Notes: generated from the letters alone by a model not told the origin. 64,000 nucleotides of DNA from Begonia masoniana (GCA_022432975.1 CM039510.1:36400788-36464787); one strand, 5' to 3'. Shown: positions 43,815 to 55,621, counted from the stretch's first letter. A program made the numbers and translations.

Positions 43815-45957
43815 ATGACGTCAACCGGAAGATACAGACAGCAGATGAGATCAAATGAGGTGATGATGTCAGCCGGAAGATGGATGACGTCAACCGGAAG
43901 ATACAGACAGCAGATGAGATCAGATGAGGTGATGACGTCAGCCGAAAGATGGATGACGTCAACCGGAAGATACAGACAGAAACTGTAAATAAACTAGGTG
44001 GAAGATGAAATTTTAAGGGCAGCGGTGGATGAAATCGGAAGATGTAGTTTTTATGGCAAATTTACAACTTTTGACGGGAAATCATATAGACAGAGAGCTT
44101 AAAACAGAAGACATAGAAGTCCTAGATTTTTCGAACAACATCAAAACATGGATCTCGAACACAACAGAAAACATAACAGAAACTCAAGGAATTTCACTAT
44201 ACATAAAAGCTCTAAAACCAGAGATCATTCATGCATAAGCTAACAGAAAATATTCCAAACCATTTCAGAATACTTCAAAACATCATTCAACTGTCAATTA
44301 CAGCACAAACAGAAAGCATGAAAGTTATAAACCTTAAATGCCCGATTCTACACAAGGATGTAGAGCACACTTTACAATTAGCAGATTCAAAGGAAACAGA
44401 CTGCATGGATAGTTCCAAAACCAGAAGTCATCCACGCACAAACTAACAGATAATACTCCAAACAATTTCAGAATATTCAGAATATGAATTCAACTGTCAA
44501 ATATAGCAGTTTTTAAAACTTAGATGTCAAAATCTGTACATTATTTTAAAATCTGAGGTTCAGTACAGAACCTAACATATAATTGCAGAATCTACCAAAA
44601 GAAGAGTTTTTACAGAATTTTTTTACAACACAACCAGAACTTCCAGAAGACTTTACAGATATAGACATTACAGAAAACTTAAACCTCAGGTCAGAATTTG
44701 TCTGGCTGCAGTAACCACACCCCATGAGTTCGATCCACCAGCCACCTATTCATCAGACTGAGGGACGAAGTCCTCATTTTCGGGTTCAGAAACTACATCG
44801 GGGAGTTCACCTATGAGTCTAAAACTCAGTAAGAACATATATATATATATATATGCAGTGATGCAAATGCTATGCATGCGGTTTTCAGAATACAGTGACA
44901 GTACAGAACATTACGTTTCAGTGGCAGAGGGGTATAAGTGGGGCTTATAGGGGAACTGGCAAGTGCACGACAGGCACAACAGAGATACAGAACAGAATAG
45001 AAACAGATCTGGGGGCCAGTCCCCGTCCCACACTTAACCGGTACATTTCAGTCAGATTTTATCTTGCTTAACTTCAAAACCGTGTACAAAAAAAACTTTT
45101 GCATGAACTTTCTGAAAATCGTGTATGCATGGACATTTACAGTGCTTACAGTTGATACAGCAGAGAACAAGAAGATAAAACAACAGAAACCTGAACAGAA
45201 ACAACAGAACTTAACTCTAACCCTTCTCTACCTGAAACCAGCCAACAAAATGCAAAACCTAGTACCTCCGAGATGTAGGGCCTTAAGGTCCAGCCTACGG
45301 ATATGAACTTACCTGTTGCTGCAGAGTTGATAGTCCTGAACGTCTCGGAAATGCTCGAACCTGTACATGCACGTTCAGAAAATAAACAAGCTGCAAATGC
45401 TAACAAATAAGTTAGAAGAATTTGTTCCAAACTCATTCAAACCCTTAGAAAACAAATCGGTGTGTTTTCATTCAAAAACAGTGAGTTTTACCAAAGTATC
45501 ACTATCCTTCACTCCAACCAAAACTCACTTTAAACTTGTCTAAACTTGTTAGCATTTAAAACATGTTTACCCTAGTAGAAAAACAGAAAGGAGCCGAGGA
45601 GATCGAAGTAGCTTCGATGGCTGATTGACGACTGGAAGAGAGAATGCCGAGAAGAGAATGGAGAGAGAGCAGAGAAGTGAAATGAAGAGGGTTTCACGTA
45701 GGAGGAGGAACTTAACTTCTTCAACAAGCTGCCATGTGTCAGCTATCCATTGGCTATCTCCCACCAACCATAATTTCTCCCCAATTTGCCCTTCTATGCA
45801 TTTCAAACTTAGCGTTTAGTTTAGTCAGCTATCAGTTTGGTTCTCCCTTCACTAAATACTCCAAAATTTACAATAAAATAGTTATTGTATTTATGACAAT
45901 TTAAATTCATACAATAATTTAACAGATTATTACACGGCCAAAATGTCGGGTGTTACA
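43815..45957 (-). mobile_element. Minus-strand LTR, right part
   Basis: On the minus strand the LTR starts at 45957 (TGTAACACCCGACATTTTGG), close to the start of the 55622 element's LTR (TGTAACACCCGACATTTCGG). It contains a predicted donor CAACAG|GTAAGT near 45312 and an acceptor-like GACTCATAG|GTGAAC near 44810. It lacks a good 15-bp helix between them. The remaining 69-bp repeat units lie at 43815-43980. An (AT)n tract is at about 44839-44852. Confidence 0.75.
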
Positions 45958-46177
45958 AATTTAATAAAACTTTTTAGCCATTCTTCAATCACGTTATTGG
46001 CCAAACACGCCTAACAGCCATCCCGGCAAAACGGCAAACACCCCAACGTGATATCCGAAGAATAAACTCTAAAGTTTTATGAAATCATTACGACAGACTA
46101 AAACTCAACGTAATCATACACGAAAAGAGTTCGAAGAATCATGTTGGTGTAATCAAATCATCGTATTGGCATAATTA
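45958..46177. other. Unassigned spacer
   Basis: About 220 bp between two LTRs; no ORF, repeat or motif recognised. Confidence 0.5.
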
Positions 46178-46415
46178 TGTAACACCCGGGATTTTAAGAG
46201 AAAATAAAATAATAGGTAATTGTTTAATAAATAATTGTTTTAAGTAATTTAAAATAAAAGTGAATAAGTTTGGTTAACCTAATTGGTTAATTAATTTAGA
46301 TTCGGGTGTTTCCAGTGAAAGTAAGCCGTAGGTTATAATTAAGAACGAGATTTAACGGAATTTACGGAAGGGCAAAACGGTAAATGAGGATTCAATTAAT
46401 TAATGGTTATTGTTA

Positions 46416-46488
<73 letters not shown>

Positions 46489-47545
46489 GAAAATAATAAT
46501 AAAATCAACAGAATAGCCGAAGCTATTCTGTTGAGCTCGAGCCCGAGCACGAGAGGAGAACAGGGGAGACGGGGGGGAGGTGATGCGGCGCCGTTCACCG
46601 GCGGTTTCCGACCCTCGCCGACCAGACGCTGGCGACGTGGTGATTCCGGCTGACTCCGCGCGCAACCCGACCGGTAAGGCTCGGTTTCCCCCTGTTTTAG
46701 TTCGGTTTTCGGGGCTGTTCATGGCCGACAGTGACGAGCTCGATTGAGCTCCGACCACCGGCCAATTTCGGTCACTTCCGGCGTGGGTTGGTCGACCCTA
46801 AGGCCGGCTATTGTTGCTTGGCCGTGGAATGCCCAATTTGGGCGAAAATCAGTGAAGCCGATTTAGGGCACTTTGGTTTTGATGAGCGTAGCTTCGATTT
46901 TTGGTTATATATTGTTAATTGAGTGTATATATGATCGATTGGTGAAGAGATTGATGGAATTTGATGAAAAATCGAAAAAGGGAAAATTTCCGATTAAGGG
47001 CAGTTTCGGGTTTTTGATAAATTGACCTAGCTTCGGTCCTTTGTTTTAAAATTCCTTTTGGCAGATTAAAATAGGTTATTAGAGGAGTACGTGGCCGCTG
47101 GAATCGTTCGATTCCGATAACCGACACAAAAGTTACGCGCGTTCGAAGTTTTGGGGTCGGTTTTACCAAACCCAAATTAGTGGCCGTTTAATTAAGTTTT
47201 AGTTAGAAATTGATGATATTATGCTTTTATGCTTATCAGCGAATACACTTGTCGTTATTTAGGTAGATTAAATGAATTGGTGATTATTGGTGGATTTAGG
47301 TTAAAGTTTGAATATTGGAGATTATTGGAAAACCATTAATGAAGGTTAAGTAAATTGTGAGCACCACGTGCTCGATGAAATACCCGAATGGAGAAAATGA
47401 AAGTTTTAGGAGAAATTGCTTTAGCTTGGAGCTTAGTTTAAGTTTGAGATTCGTTTATTTAGGATCGATTTTAATGTCCTTTATTTATGAAATTCCTTAG
47501 GTGGACACGGCTTTTGGACGGTGCACGGCTTGCTACGGACGCCAG

Positions 47546-48276
47546 GTAAGTGGATGTTAGGTTTCCGGCCCTTAAGGCCCTACATCGTATCAACGTTAGG
47601 TTTTTCTGTTTTGATGATGATTTTCTGATTGTGGGGTTTTGACGTGTCCGGTAGCCTAGGTTATTAGTTAATAGTTGTTTGATAGATTCGTAGTGATTAA
47701 AGCATGTCTATGTATGTTTATGAATTGTTTGATGATATGTCATATGTGAACTCCTCATGCATCATGTTTTATAAAAGGTGCATACGAACTATTTACGAGC
47801 ATGTTTTTACGATGAACCGAATGATAATGATTTAAAGATGATATGTGAAACGTTGAAGCAAAGAACGATTATGTAAAGATGTATGTTTCTCACGCGAATG
47901 ATGTATGTTTCTCACGTGTAAAGATGTATGTTTCTCACGCGAATGATGTATGTTTCTCACGCGAATGATGTATGTTCTCACGTGAATGATGTATGTTCTC
48001 ACGTGAATGATGTATGATTCTCATGGGGCAAGTCATGTATGTTCTTACAGGGCAAGTTATGATTCTCACGGGGCAAGTCATGTATCGTTCTCACGGGGCA
48101 AGTTATGTGTTCTCACGGGGCAAGGAAATGGTCTACTACGTAGACAAATGAGAAAATGTTAACAAAACGAAACGAAATAAACATGTTTTATGAAAAGTCA
48201 CGCATTCATGCATAAGTTATCCATAGAGCATCCTCTTACTAAGCATTAGGCTTACTGTTTATGTTGTATGATGTAG
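47546..48276 (+). other. Predicted LTR intron with splice-site-bridging helix
   Basis: Donor CAG|GTAAGT with GT at 47546. GGCC-CTTAA-GGCC stem-loop at 47567-47579. Left strand CCTACATCGTATCAAC at 47579-47594; right strand GTTGTATGATGTAGG at 48263-48277. Twelve consecutive pairs (two G.U), then a one-base bulge and three more. The acceptor AG is at 48275-48276. Confidence 0.58.
47875..48125 (+). repeat. Short tandem repeats inside the LTR intron
   Basis: About ten imperfect units of 20-25 bp of the type GATGTATGTTTCTCACGCGA grading into TTCTCACGGGGCAAGT. Confidence 0.85.
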
Positions 48277-49000
48277 GTGACAGGTGTGAAGGTGAGAGTT
48301 CCTCATGATGACAAGGAATAGGTGGTCGATGGGTGGTGCTCGAGGCGACGGGGTGTGTTTTGGCTTGATGATCCGATGGCTTGAATGATGTATGTCGAAT
48401 GATGTGAGTTAGTTTTGTTGGTTAGTAAGTCTACGTGTAGGTTTAATTTGTGAAAGTATCAAAGGGTTTAAGTATGTAGATTAGATGTTTTGATAGAAAA
48501 ATGTATGAACAGTTGAGTTTTGATGTATATGTAGTAGTAGTAGATTGTTTAGAATGTGGAGTTTAAATTTTAGAATTTTACTGGAACTGTTTGGGTATTT
48601 TGAACTGTTTGGTTATTTTAAAACAGGTAAGGACACGCTCGATTTTTAGAGCGATCCACGCAGTTTGTTTTCTTGAGTATAGGTTATATTAGTGTCGTGT
48701 TTTAATTGATCTTACTTTAATTGTTTTAAATGTTTTATTTGTTTTAAGTTATTAATGGTTTTAGTCTAGTTTTAAATGTTTTAAAAGTCGAAATGTTTTA
48801 CGCTCAAATGTTTAATGTTTAAGTCAAAGTTAGTTCCTAAAGGTTGTTAGAGGTGGGTCAATTGTCTAGGTCCGTTTTCTTTAAAGTGTTAAGTAAAAAT
48901 GAAAAATGAAAAAGTTTATGAGAAAATACGAGGGCTTAGGTAATAGTTATGTCACGGCAAGTCCGTGGCGGCCCTACGAGATTGGGCTCGCCACAAATTA

Positions 49001-49385
49001 AGAAACCTTATTGGTTTGAATAAGCAATCTTAGTGACTATTGATTACATATATCAACTTATTTTAAAAAGATTATTTTTGAAACCCTTTTATTTATTCAA
49101 TCATAAATCAACAAGTAATTAGCCTACCATGGATATGATATCAAAGAGGGGGAGGATCAGGAGAGGAGGATAATAAAAGAAATATAAGAAAAGAAATATA
49201 AATAAAATCAAACTAGCAAACGAGATGAAGAAATCAGATTTATTAAACAAACCAAGGAAGAGAGAAACTTACAAGAATAGAGCACACAGAGAGCAAGAGT
49301 TTTTTAGATTACAAGACAAACTCTTCAAAAACTTAAGAAAGAAATAAAATAAGCCTCTTTTATATAGAAGAGGAAGAGGAACTAG

Positions 49386-49433
<48 letters not shown>

Positions 49434-50380
49434 CATTTATTGAAATTTTCGGGCATTACTCTCTATCTCCATGCATGAAGGTGTGTGTGGGCTCGTGTTT
49501 GTGTGAAATGTGTTATCTCCTCTTATTATTTTCTTCATTGTTTGACTAATATTTATTTATTTATTTTTGTTTAATTTGGAGCTCGAGTTAGTAAAAGGCT
49601 TGGACCCCATCCACTTCTTCCTTCACTCATGTGAAAGCGTTGTTTTATTTTTCGACTTTCAAGCTTCTCCCAAATAATGACTTTGGGTATTAAACTTATT
49701 TTCATCGTTTCCACAATTGAGATTTATTACAAACCCAATGGTATTGCAGACAAATAAGCTTAAATTTGAAATGAAACACTAGATTCTTGCAAAGGTAAAA
49801 TATTATAGCGGTCATAGTAATTAATATTTTTTATCTTGTGTAATTGCTTCAACTTTTTGTTACTACAAGTTTTAATACCTCTCCTTACATATAGCTGACC
49901 TATTAAAATATTTCTCTACTTTCGATTGCAGGGACAATCCCCCCACAAATATGAATTATACACTCACATCCAAAGTTTAATTTTTTCAAGCTAATGTCAC
50001 CTAGCCACCTGAATTCCAAGTGTTTAAAGGGCGGGGACCCTTCCCTCTGTTTTAAATCTCGCATGTTCGTTATAATCCAACGGTGAAAGTTTTGACACCA
50101 CATTGAAAATGCAGCTTTTAATCACAATCATATATTCTCTTTTTAAGTCCAACCAACGCCACCATATTAAACTACTTGTTTAAATCACAATCATCCATTT
50201 TCCTTTCAATTCAATGGTCACGTCATGACACTAGGTTAAAAATTGGGTTTTTTTTAAAAAAAACCCTGAAGTAACGGTCAACAACAAAAAAACCCTCGAA
50301 AATTACTGTTCATCGTAAAAAACCTCAAACTATCGCAAACATTCATTTTAAACCTGGCAGGGGGGGTGAGGAGTACGTAC
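49001..50380. other. Intergenic, nothing recognised except an (AT)n microsatellite
   Basis: No convincing ORF. (AT)n lies at about 49388-49428 and a GGGTTTTTTTTAAAAAAAACCC near-palindrome at about 50247. It may include the left end of the MULE, but I could not find terminal inverted repeats or a 9-bp duplication. Confidence 0.6.
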
Positions 50381-50388
50381 TCGCCCTC

Positions 50389-50937
50389 CGAGTACGGCCG
50401 GTCCACATGGACCGGCCGTACTCGACTCTATTTGCAATTTTACGCAAATATTAGAGTCCGAGTACGGCCGGTCCAGATGGACCGGCCGTACTCGGCGAGG
50501 GCGAGTACGGCCCATAGGAGGACCAGCCGTCCTCCTATGGGCAAAACCCGTGACAAAAGTCACGGGTTTTGTCATGTAGTGCCGAGTACGGCCGGTCCAA
50601 ATGGACCGGCCGTACTCGCACCTCTAAAACCCGTGACCGAAGTCACGGGTTGTTTGTCTTGTAGTGCCGAGTACGGCCGGTCCATTTGGACCGGCTGTAC
50701 TCGCACCTCTAATACCCGTGACTTCAGTCACGGGTTTTTGTCCACTAGCGCCGAGTACGGCCGGTCCAATGGACCAGCCGTACTCGGCACCGTAAAAACC
50801 CGTGACGACAGTCACGGGTTTTTGTATTTTTGTGGGTGAGTACGGCTGGTCCATTTGCACTAGCCGTACTCACCTCACAAAAAATAAAACCCGTGTCTGA
50901 TCGAGTACGGCCGGTCCAACTGGACCGGCCGTACTCG
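50389..50937. repeat. Array of 36-bp palindromes alternating with a second hairpin
   Basis: Seven copies of a palindrome with 17-bp arms (CGAGTACGGCCGGTCCA and its complement) around a variable 1-3 nt centre, starting at 50389, 50459, 50583, 50668, 50752, 50836 (degenerate) and 50902. Several are separated by a second hairpin, AAACCCGTGAC-NNNN-GTCACGGGTTT. One intervening unit (50510-50541) is an unrelated palindrome with CCCATAGGAGGA arms. The array ends just before a TATA box. Confidence 0.93.
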
Positions 50938-50944
50938 ACTCCCC

Positions 50945-50952
50945 TATATAAA
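50945..50952 (+). promoter_or_regulatory. TATA box of the MULE gene
   Basis: TATATAAA, followed by a CT-rich leader (50980-51060) typical of plant 5' UTRs and a donor-like ACAG|GTATTT at 51122/51123. Confidence 0.65.
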
Positions 50953-51170
50953 CCCAATACGGGTTTCAAAATATCACACACACTCTCCCTCCTCCCTTAC
51001 CCCACTCACACCCTTACCCCTCTCAATTTTCTCCAAGCTCTCTCTCTCTTTCTCTCAAATCTCTTACTCATTTCTATTTTCAACTTCTTATTTCGACCAT
51101 ATTCTTCCGACATTATTTACAGGTATTTAGATTTTGTTTAATTATTTTATTTTGTATTTGAGTTTTTTTA

Positions 51171-51835
51171 TTTAAATATTTATAATGTTATTTTCTTGAT
51201 TATCAATTACTATTTCTAATACTATTTTTTTCAATTATATCATTTACCATATATTTTTTTAATGAATATCTTTGATTTTTTTTATTTAAATATTTATAAT
51301 GTTATTTTCTTTATTATCGATGAATATTTCTAATACTATTTTTTTCAATTTTATCATTTAACATATATTTTTTTAATGAATATCCTTGATTTTTTTTATT
51401 TAAATATTTATAATGTTATTTTCTTCATTATCGATGAATATTTCTAATACTATTTTTTTCAATTATATCATTTACCATATATTTTTTAATGAATATCCTT
51501 GATTTTTTTATTTAAATATTTATAATGTTATTTTCTTCATTATCGATGAATATTTCTAATACTATTTTTTTCAATTTTATCATTTAACATATATTTTTTA
51601 ATGAATATCCTTGATTTTTTTATTTAAATATTTATAATGTTATTTTCTTCATTATCGATGAATATTTCTAATACTATTTTTTCAATTATATCATTTACCA
51701 TATATTTTTTTAATGAATATCCTTGATTTTTTTTATTTAAATATTTATAATGTTATTTTCTTCATTATCGATGAATGTTTCTAATACTATTTTTTTCAAT
51801 TTTATCATTTACCATATATTTTTTTAATGAATATT
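51171..51835 (+). repeat. 112-114-bp AT-rich tandem array, six units
   Basis: Units begin TTTAAATATTTATAATG at 51171, 51285, 51399, 51511, 51623 and 51736. It lies between the leader donor and the coding start, so probably inside a 5' UTR intron. Confidence 0.92.
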
Positions 51836-51898
51836 TCTAGTACTATTTATAATTGGATTGCATCTATTTTTTTGATGAAGATTTTATTAGCGACGAAA

Positions 51899-54048
51899 AT
51901 GGATTCCGACTCAAGTAGATCGATTGATTTAGATGAGCGATCAAGTGATGATGCCGAAATGGATTGGGATTTGGACAACACGTCGGAATATGGTGATGTA
52001 CGAGCAATCGATAACCCACTGGCAAATGAAGAAATATATGTCTATTCGACCTCCAAATCGCTAGACGATGAGCTTCGAACACCGGTCGGCTCAGATGACG
52101 ACGAGGTGGAAAGCATACCGGTAAGACAACAAATCTCACTTGGATTTCATAAGGGTAAAGAATATGGTTCTTTGTAGGAACTGAAAAACGAGATAGACCA
52201 ATATTCCATAGAAAATGGTTATGGTATTACATACAAGAAATGTGAAAGAAGTCGACTGACGGCTGAATGTGGAGATGGATGTGGGTGGCGACTGCATGCT
52301 TCGCTGATGCAAAATGAGCGAACATTTCAAATAAAGAGCTTGATCGACTCTCACTGTTGTTCGAGGCAAGTTGAAAATCGACGCGCTTCAGCGAAATGGC
52401 TGGCGAACCATTATCTGGACAGGTTCAAAAGTCACCCTACCTGGGACATCTCATCTATTATGGAGACAGTGAGGAATGACTTCACCGTCGACATTTCACC
52501 CAGTCTTGCCACAAGAGCAAGAAGCATAGCTCGAACCCTCAATGAAGGGAAGTGCGACGAACAGTACGGTCAGCTGTGGTCGTATGCAGCCGAAATATTC
52601 AGATCAAATCCGGGCAGCACAGTGAAAATTGATGGAAACCCAGTGGGCCGTAATCAATTGGGATTCCAAAGATTCTACATGTGCATGGCTGCTTGCAAGA
52701 CTGGGTTGCTGGAGTACGGGAGACCCGTTATCTGCTTGGATGGCTGTCATCTAAAGGGCTCGTGTGCTGGCCAACTACTCACGGCCGTCAGCATTGATGG
52801 AAACGATGGAATCTACCCCGTTGCTGTTGCCAACGTCGAGTCTGAGTGTACAGAGTCATGGACATGGTTTTTGAGTATATTAAAGGAAGACCTCAACACT
52901 CAGCATGGCTACGGTTGGACACTTATTTCAGATCGACAAAAGGTATGATGCATTTTTATATGTTATTTCAAAATTTTTTGGGCGGTCAGGGTTTAATATT
53001 ATTTTATTAACGCCATTGTTCACGCAAATATCAGGGGTTACGGAGGGCAATTCGAGATCAATTCCCATATGCTGAACACCGCTTCTGCCTCCGGCATATG
53101 TATGCAAATTTCAAAAACCATTTTCGGGGCAAAGCATACAGAGATGCGATGTGGAATGCGGCCAGAGCACCCACTGAGGCCCATTTCGAGCATGAAATGC
53201 GGAAACTACACGGGCTATGTCCGGCAGCCCACGAATGGCTTCGAGCAGAAGAGCCGAAATATTGGGCTAGTCATGCCTTCTCTCCGAATTCCAAGTGCGA
53301 TCTGGGATTGAATAACTTGAGCGAGTCATTCAATGCACTTCTTTTGCCAGTCAGGGACAAACCAATCCTGACCATGTTCGAGATGATCCGAACACGCTTG
53401 ATGACTCGCATTGTCAAGAAATATGAGAAGCTGTTTGATTCAAATGAGATCCTGTGTCCCAAGATCCAAGCAAAGCTTGACAAGCTTAAGAGTGCATCTG
53501 GAAACTGGCATGCAACGTTTTCGGCAGCTACACGATTTCAAGTCAGCAATGGATACGACCAATTCGAGGTGGACATGACTTTGGGTGTGTGCAACTGCAC
53601 TCGGTGGGAGCGTACAGGAATCCCGTGTGTCCATTCCATTTCTTGCATGTACAGGATGAGAGTCGCGCCAGAAGACTACGTGCATGCATGCTATTACAGG
53701 GGAAGATACTTGCAGATGTACTCGCACTATATTCGTCCGATCAGTGGCCCAATAATGTGGCCGATCGTACGAGATATGAACGAAATCCTCCCGCCAAAAA
53801 GACGACGTCAACCTGGTAGGCCGAAGAAGACAAGAGTGCGAGATGCTGACGAGCCGTCAAGCTCGAGAGTCAGTAAGAGGAACTCAACCGTGCGTTGTGG
53901 TATATGTTGGCAGCAGGGGCATAATACTCGCACTTGTCCTAACCAGGGATCAACTTCAGGCGGTGCTTCGCATGACACATTCATGGGCTTTAACATATTT
54001 GATGGGACGCAGGAATCTTCGACACGCGGCCGTGGCAGGAATTTGTAA
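51899..54048 (+). CDS. MuDR-type (MULE) transposase, probably inactivated by one stop codon
   Basis: ATG 51899 opens an acidic Ser/Asp-rich N-terminus. The frame meets TAG at 52175-52177 and continues at 52178 without shift to 52942. A GT-AG intron (52943-53034, phase 0) joins to 53035-54048. Domains: MuDR-like N-terminal zinc region (CGDGCGWRLHAS); MULE transposase domain with the first Asp in CLDGCHLKGSC and a second in SDRQKG; FCLRHMYANF; SWIM zinc finger (CNCTRWERTGIPCVH); AT-hook-like RRRQPGRPKKTR; C-terminal CCHC (CGICWQQGHNTRTC). The TAG sits inside the conserved N-terminal domain and probably derives from CAG. A 57-nt GT-AG intron 52121-52177 would also remove it and keep the frame, but would delete part of that domain. 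The enzyme would cut and move the element. Confidence 0.85.
52943..53034 (+). other. Intron of the MULE transposase gene
   Basis: AAAAG|GTATGATG...ATATCAG|GGGTTACGG, 92 nt, phase 0; joining restores a continuous transposase domain (DRQK then GLRRAIRDQFP). Confidence 0.85.
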
Positions 54049-54095
54049 ATATTTTTAATATACCATGTATTAATTTTTTTAATCGTATTGTTTAT

Positions 54096-54455
54096 TCAGT
54101 GTATATCATTTGATGGGTTTTTGGCATTTACTAAAACAAAAATCTGGTGTCTCAAGCTGAGCAATTGGAACAAATCTGGAGCCTGTTTATGCAGCAGTAC
54201 AACCTGAAAAAACTTCAAAATTTCTTCTTTCTTGAATGAAGAAATCAATCCATACGTAGCCAAAAATCGCAAGAAACTCACTAATGAATCCTCATGTTGT
54301 CTTGTAATCTTCACATTCCATTCAATTGCCAGTTCCATTGCATCCAATGACATTTGAAGAGTAGCTGAAATTTCATGGGACGTCAAATCATGCCTAGACT
54401 TGGTACTCAACTCTTTTTTTACAAGTACAGAGTTAAAGGCAGTGTTTGTCTGCAA
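54096..54455 (-). pseudogene. FRIGIDA-like gene fragment (C-terminal part of domain), minus strand
   Basis: 119-codon open stretch. The segment SLVSFLRFLATYGLISSF followed by QAPDLFQLL matches the conserved core of plant FRIGIDA-like proteins (AYGL...RRQAPEL). That family acts in the nucleus and is linked to flowering-time control. Only this part of the domain is present, in the opposite orientation to the neighbouring fragment that encodes the preceding part. It is likely a rearranged pseudogene. It sits right after the MULE transposase, so capture by the MULE is possible. Confidence 0.65.
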
Positions 54456-54729
54456 AGCTTCAAGTTGTTACATCATGTTCTCTATTGCAAATGCTCTTCA
54501 AACATCGTCATTCCCTGCCAAAATGGTTCTAGATGCAATAAGATGGTTTTACCCTTCAACTATGGGGATTGGAGATATGGAATATGATGAGAATCTTACT
54601 AAGAGGAGTTGTTTTATTTTGTTAGCAGAATTAATGAGGATCCCGGCACAGATCACGGCTCCAGTTAAAGCAGAGGCATTAAAGATGGCCAATGAATGGA
54701 AAGCTAAAATGGAAATGTCACTCGGTTAG
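54400..54729 (+). pseudogene. FRIGIDA-like gene fragment (middle part of domain), plus strand
   Basis: 109-codon open stretch. MVLDAIRWFYPS, then KRSCFILLAELMRIPAQIT and EALKMANEWKAKM, match the FRIGIDA-like pattern of LVLDA..GFYP, RRSC.LLLEQL and EA.KLA.EWK.K. In an intact gene this precedes the part found on the minus strand at 54096-54455. The two fragments are head to head and overlap by 56 bases. No start region or intact continuation is seen. Confidence 0.68.
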
Positions 54730-54735
54730 AATACG

Positions 54736-55282
54736 GAATAAATTGATACGTTCAAATTCTGGCTCCAGTTAAAGAAGAGGCATTAAAAATGCAAATTCGT
54801 AAACGAAGAAACTGACCTTAATCGTTTCCGCATCGAAAACGGAATAAATTGATACGTTCAAATTCTGGCTTCAATGAATGGGATCGTCTGTTCTCGTCGC
54901 CACAGAAACCCTATCTCAAGAGGCTCGCTAAAATTGCTTGAAGGAAGAGCGAAGAAGAAAGTACAGTGGCCAATCGTCGGATCAAATTCCTTCTTTCAGG
55001 TTGTTCTCTCGCTCAGTGTGATACGCTGTGTAGGAAAAAGTAAATGTTTTACTTTGTTATTGTTCCGTCGTGTGGGTTTAGCTAATCTTTCTCTGTCAAA
55101 TACATCAAATTTGAATTTTTAACAGCATGTAATTTTCCAGGCTGGGTAGAGCTGAATGGAGATTTTTTTTAACCAGAGTGGGTATTGATTAGAGCCCTAA
55201 TACGATTTCAAATTTGCATTTTTTTCCGAAATCAATCTGGAAAGGTAGCAGATCTATGGCCTGGAAAAAACAAGATTCAAGT
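54736..55282. other. Unassigned sequence between FRIGIDA-like copies
   Basis: About 550 bp. Near the start a second short copy of CTCCAGTTAAAGAAGAGGCA appears (related to the end of the FRIGIDA-like fragment). A possible exon-like stretch at 54870-55000 has no recognised domain. Confidence 0.5.
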
Positions 55283-55621
55283 TGAATCCAATGACATTTG
55301 AAGAGTAGCTGAAATTTCATGGGACGTCAAATCATGCCTAGACTTGGTACTCAACTCTTTTTTTACAAGTACAGAGTTAAAGGCAGTGTTTGCCTGCAAA
55401 GCTTCAAGTTGTTACATCATGTTCTCTATTGCAAATGCTCTTCAAACATCGTCATTCCCTGCCAAAATGGTTCTAGATGCAATAAGATGGTTTTACCCTT
55501 CAACTATGGAGATTGGAGATATGGAATATGATGAGAATCTTACTAAGAGGAGTTGTTTTATTTTGTTAGCAGAATTAATGAGGATCCCGACACAGATCAC
55601 GGCTCCAGTTAAAGCAGAGGC
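55283..55621 (+). pseudogene. Second copy of the FRIGIDA-like fragment, cut by the LTR element
   Basis: Direct duplicate of about 54339-54676, near-identical by eye. It ends at GAGGC (55617-55621), where the next LTR begins; the first copy continues ...GAGGCATTAAAG, so the insertion point is exact. Confidence 0.8.

Larger units (their letters stand above)
46178..48995 (+). mobile_element. Solo LTR, 2.8 kb, with target-site duplication AATTA
   Basis: Starts TGTAACACCCGGGATTTTAA and ends GGGCTCGCCACA. AATTA flanks it at 46173-46177 and 48996-49000. It shares several motifs with the LTR of the 4689 element (AGTAAGCCGT, GGAGTACGTGGCCGCTGGAA) but has a different end. It carries an (ATT)n tract at about 46420-46487 and a predicted intron. 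Confidence 0.9.

Noticed and set aside
50348..50981. Overlapping frames of 75-157 codons on both strands in the palindrome array
   Set aside because: Repetition of stop-free palindromes gives open frames on both strands; no protein signal.
50222..54100. MULE terminal inverted repeats
   Set aside because: I compared candidate ends near 50247 and 54050-54100 and found no matching pair or 9-bp duplication.
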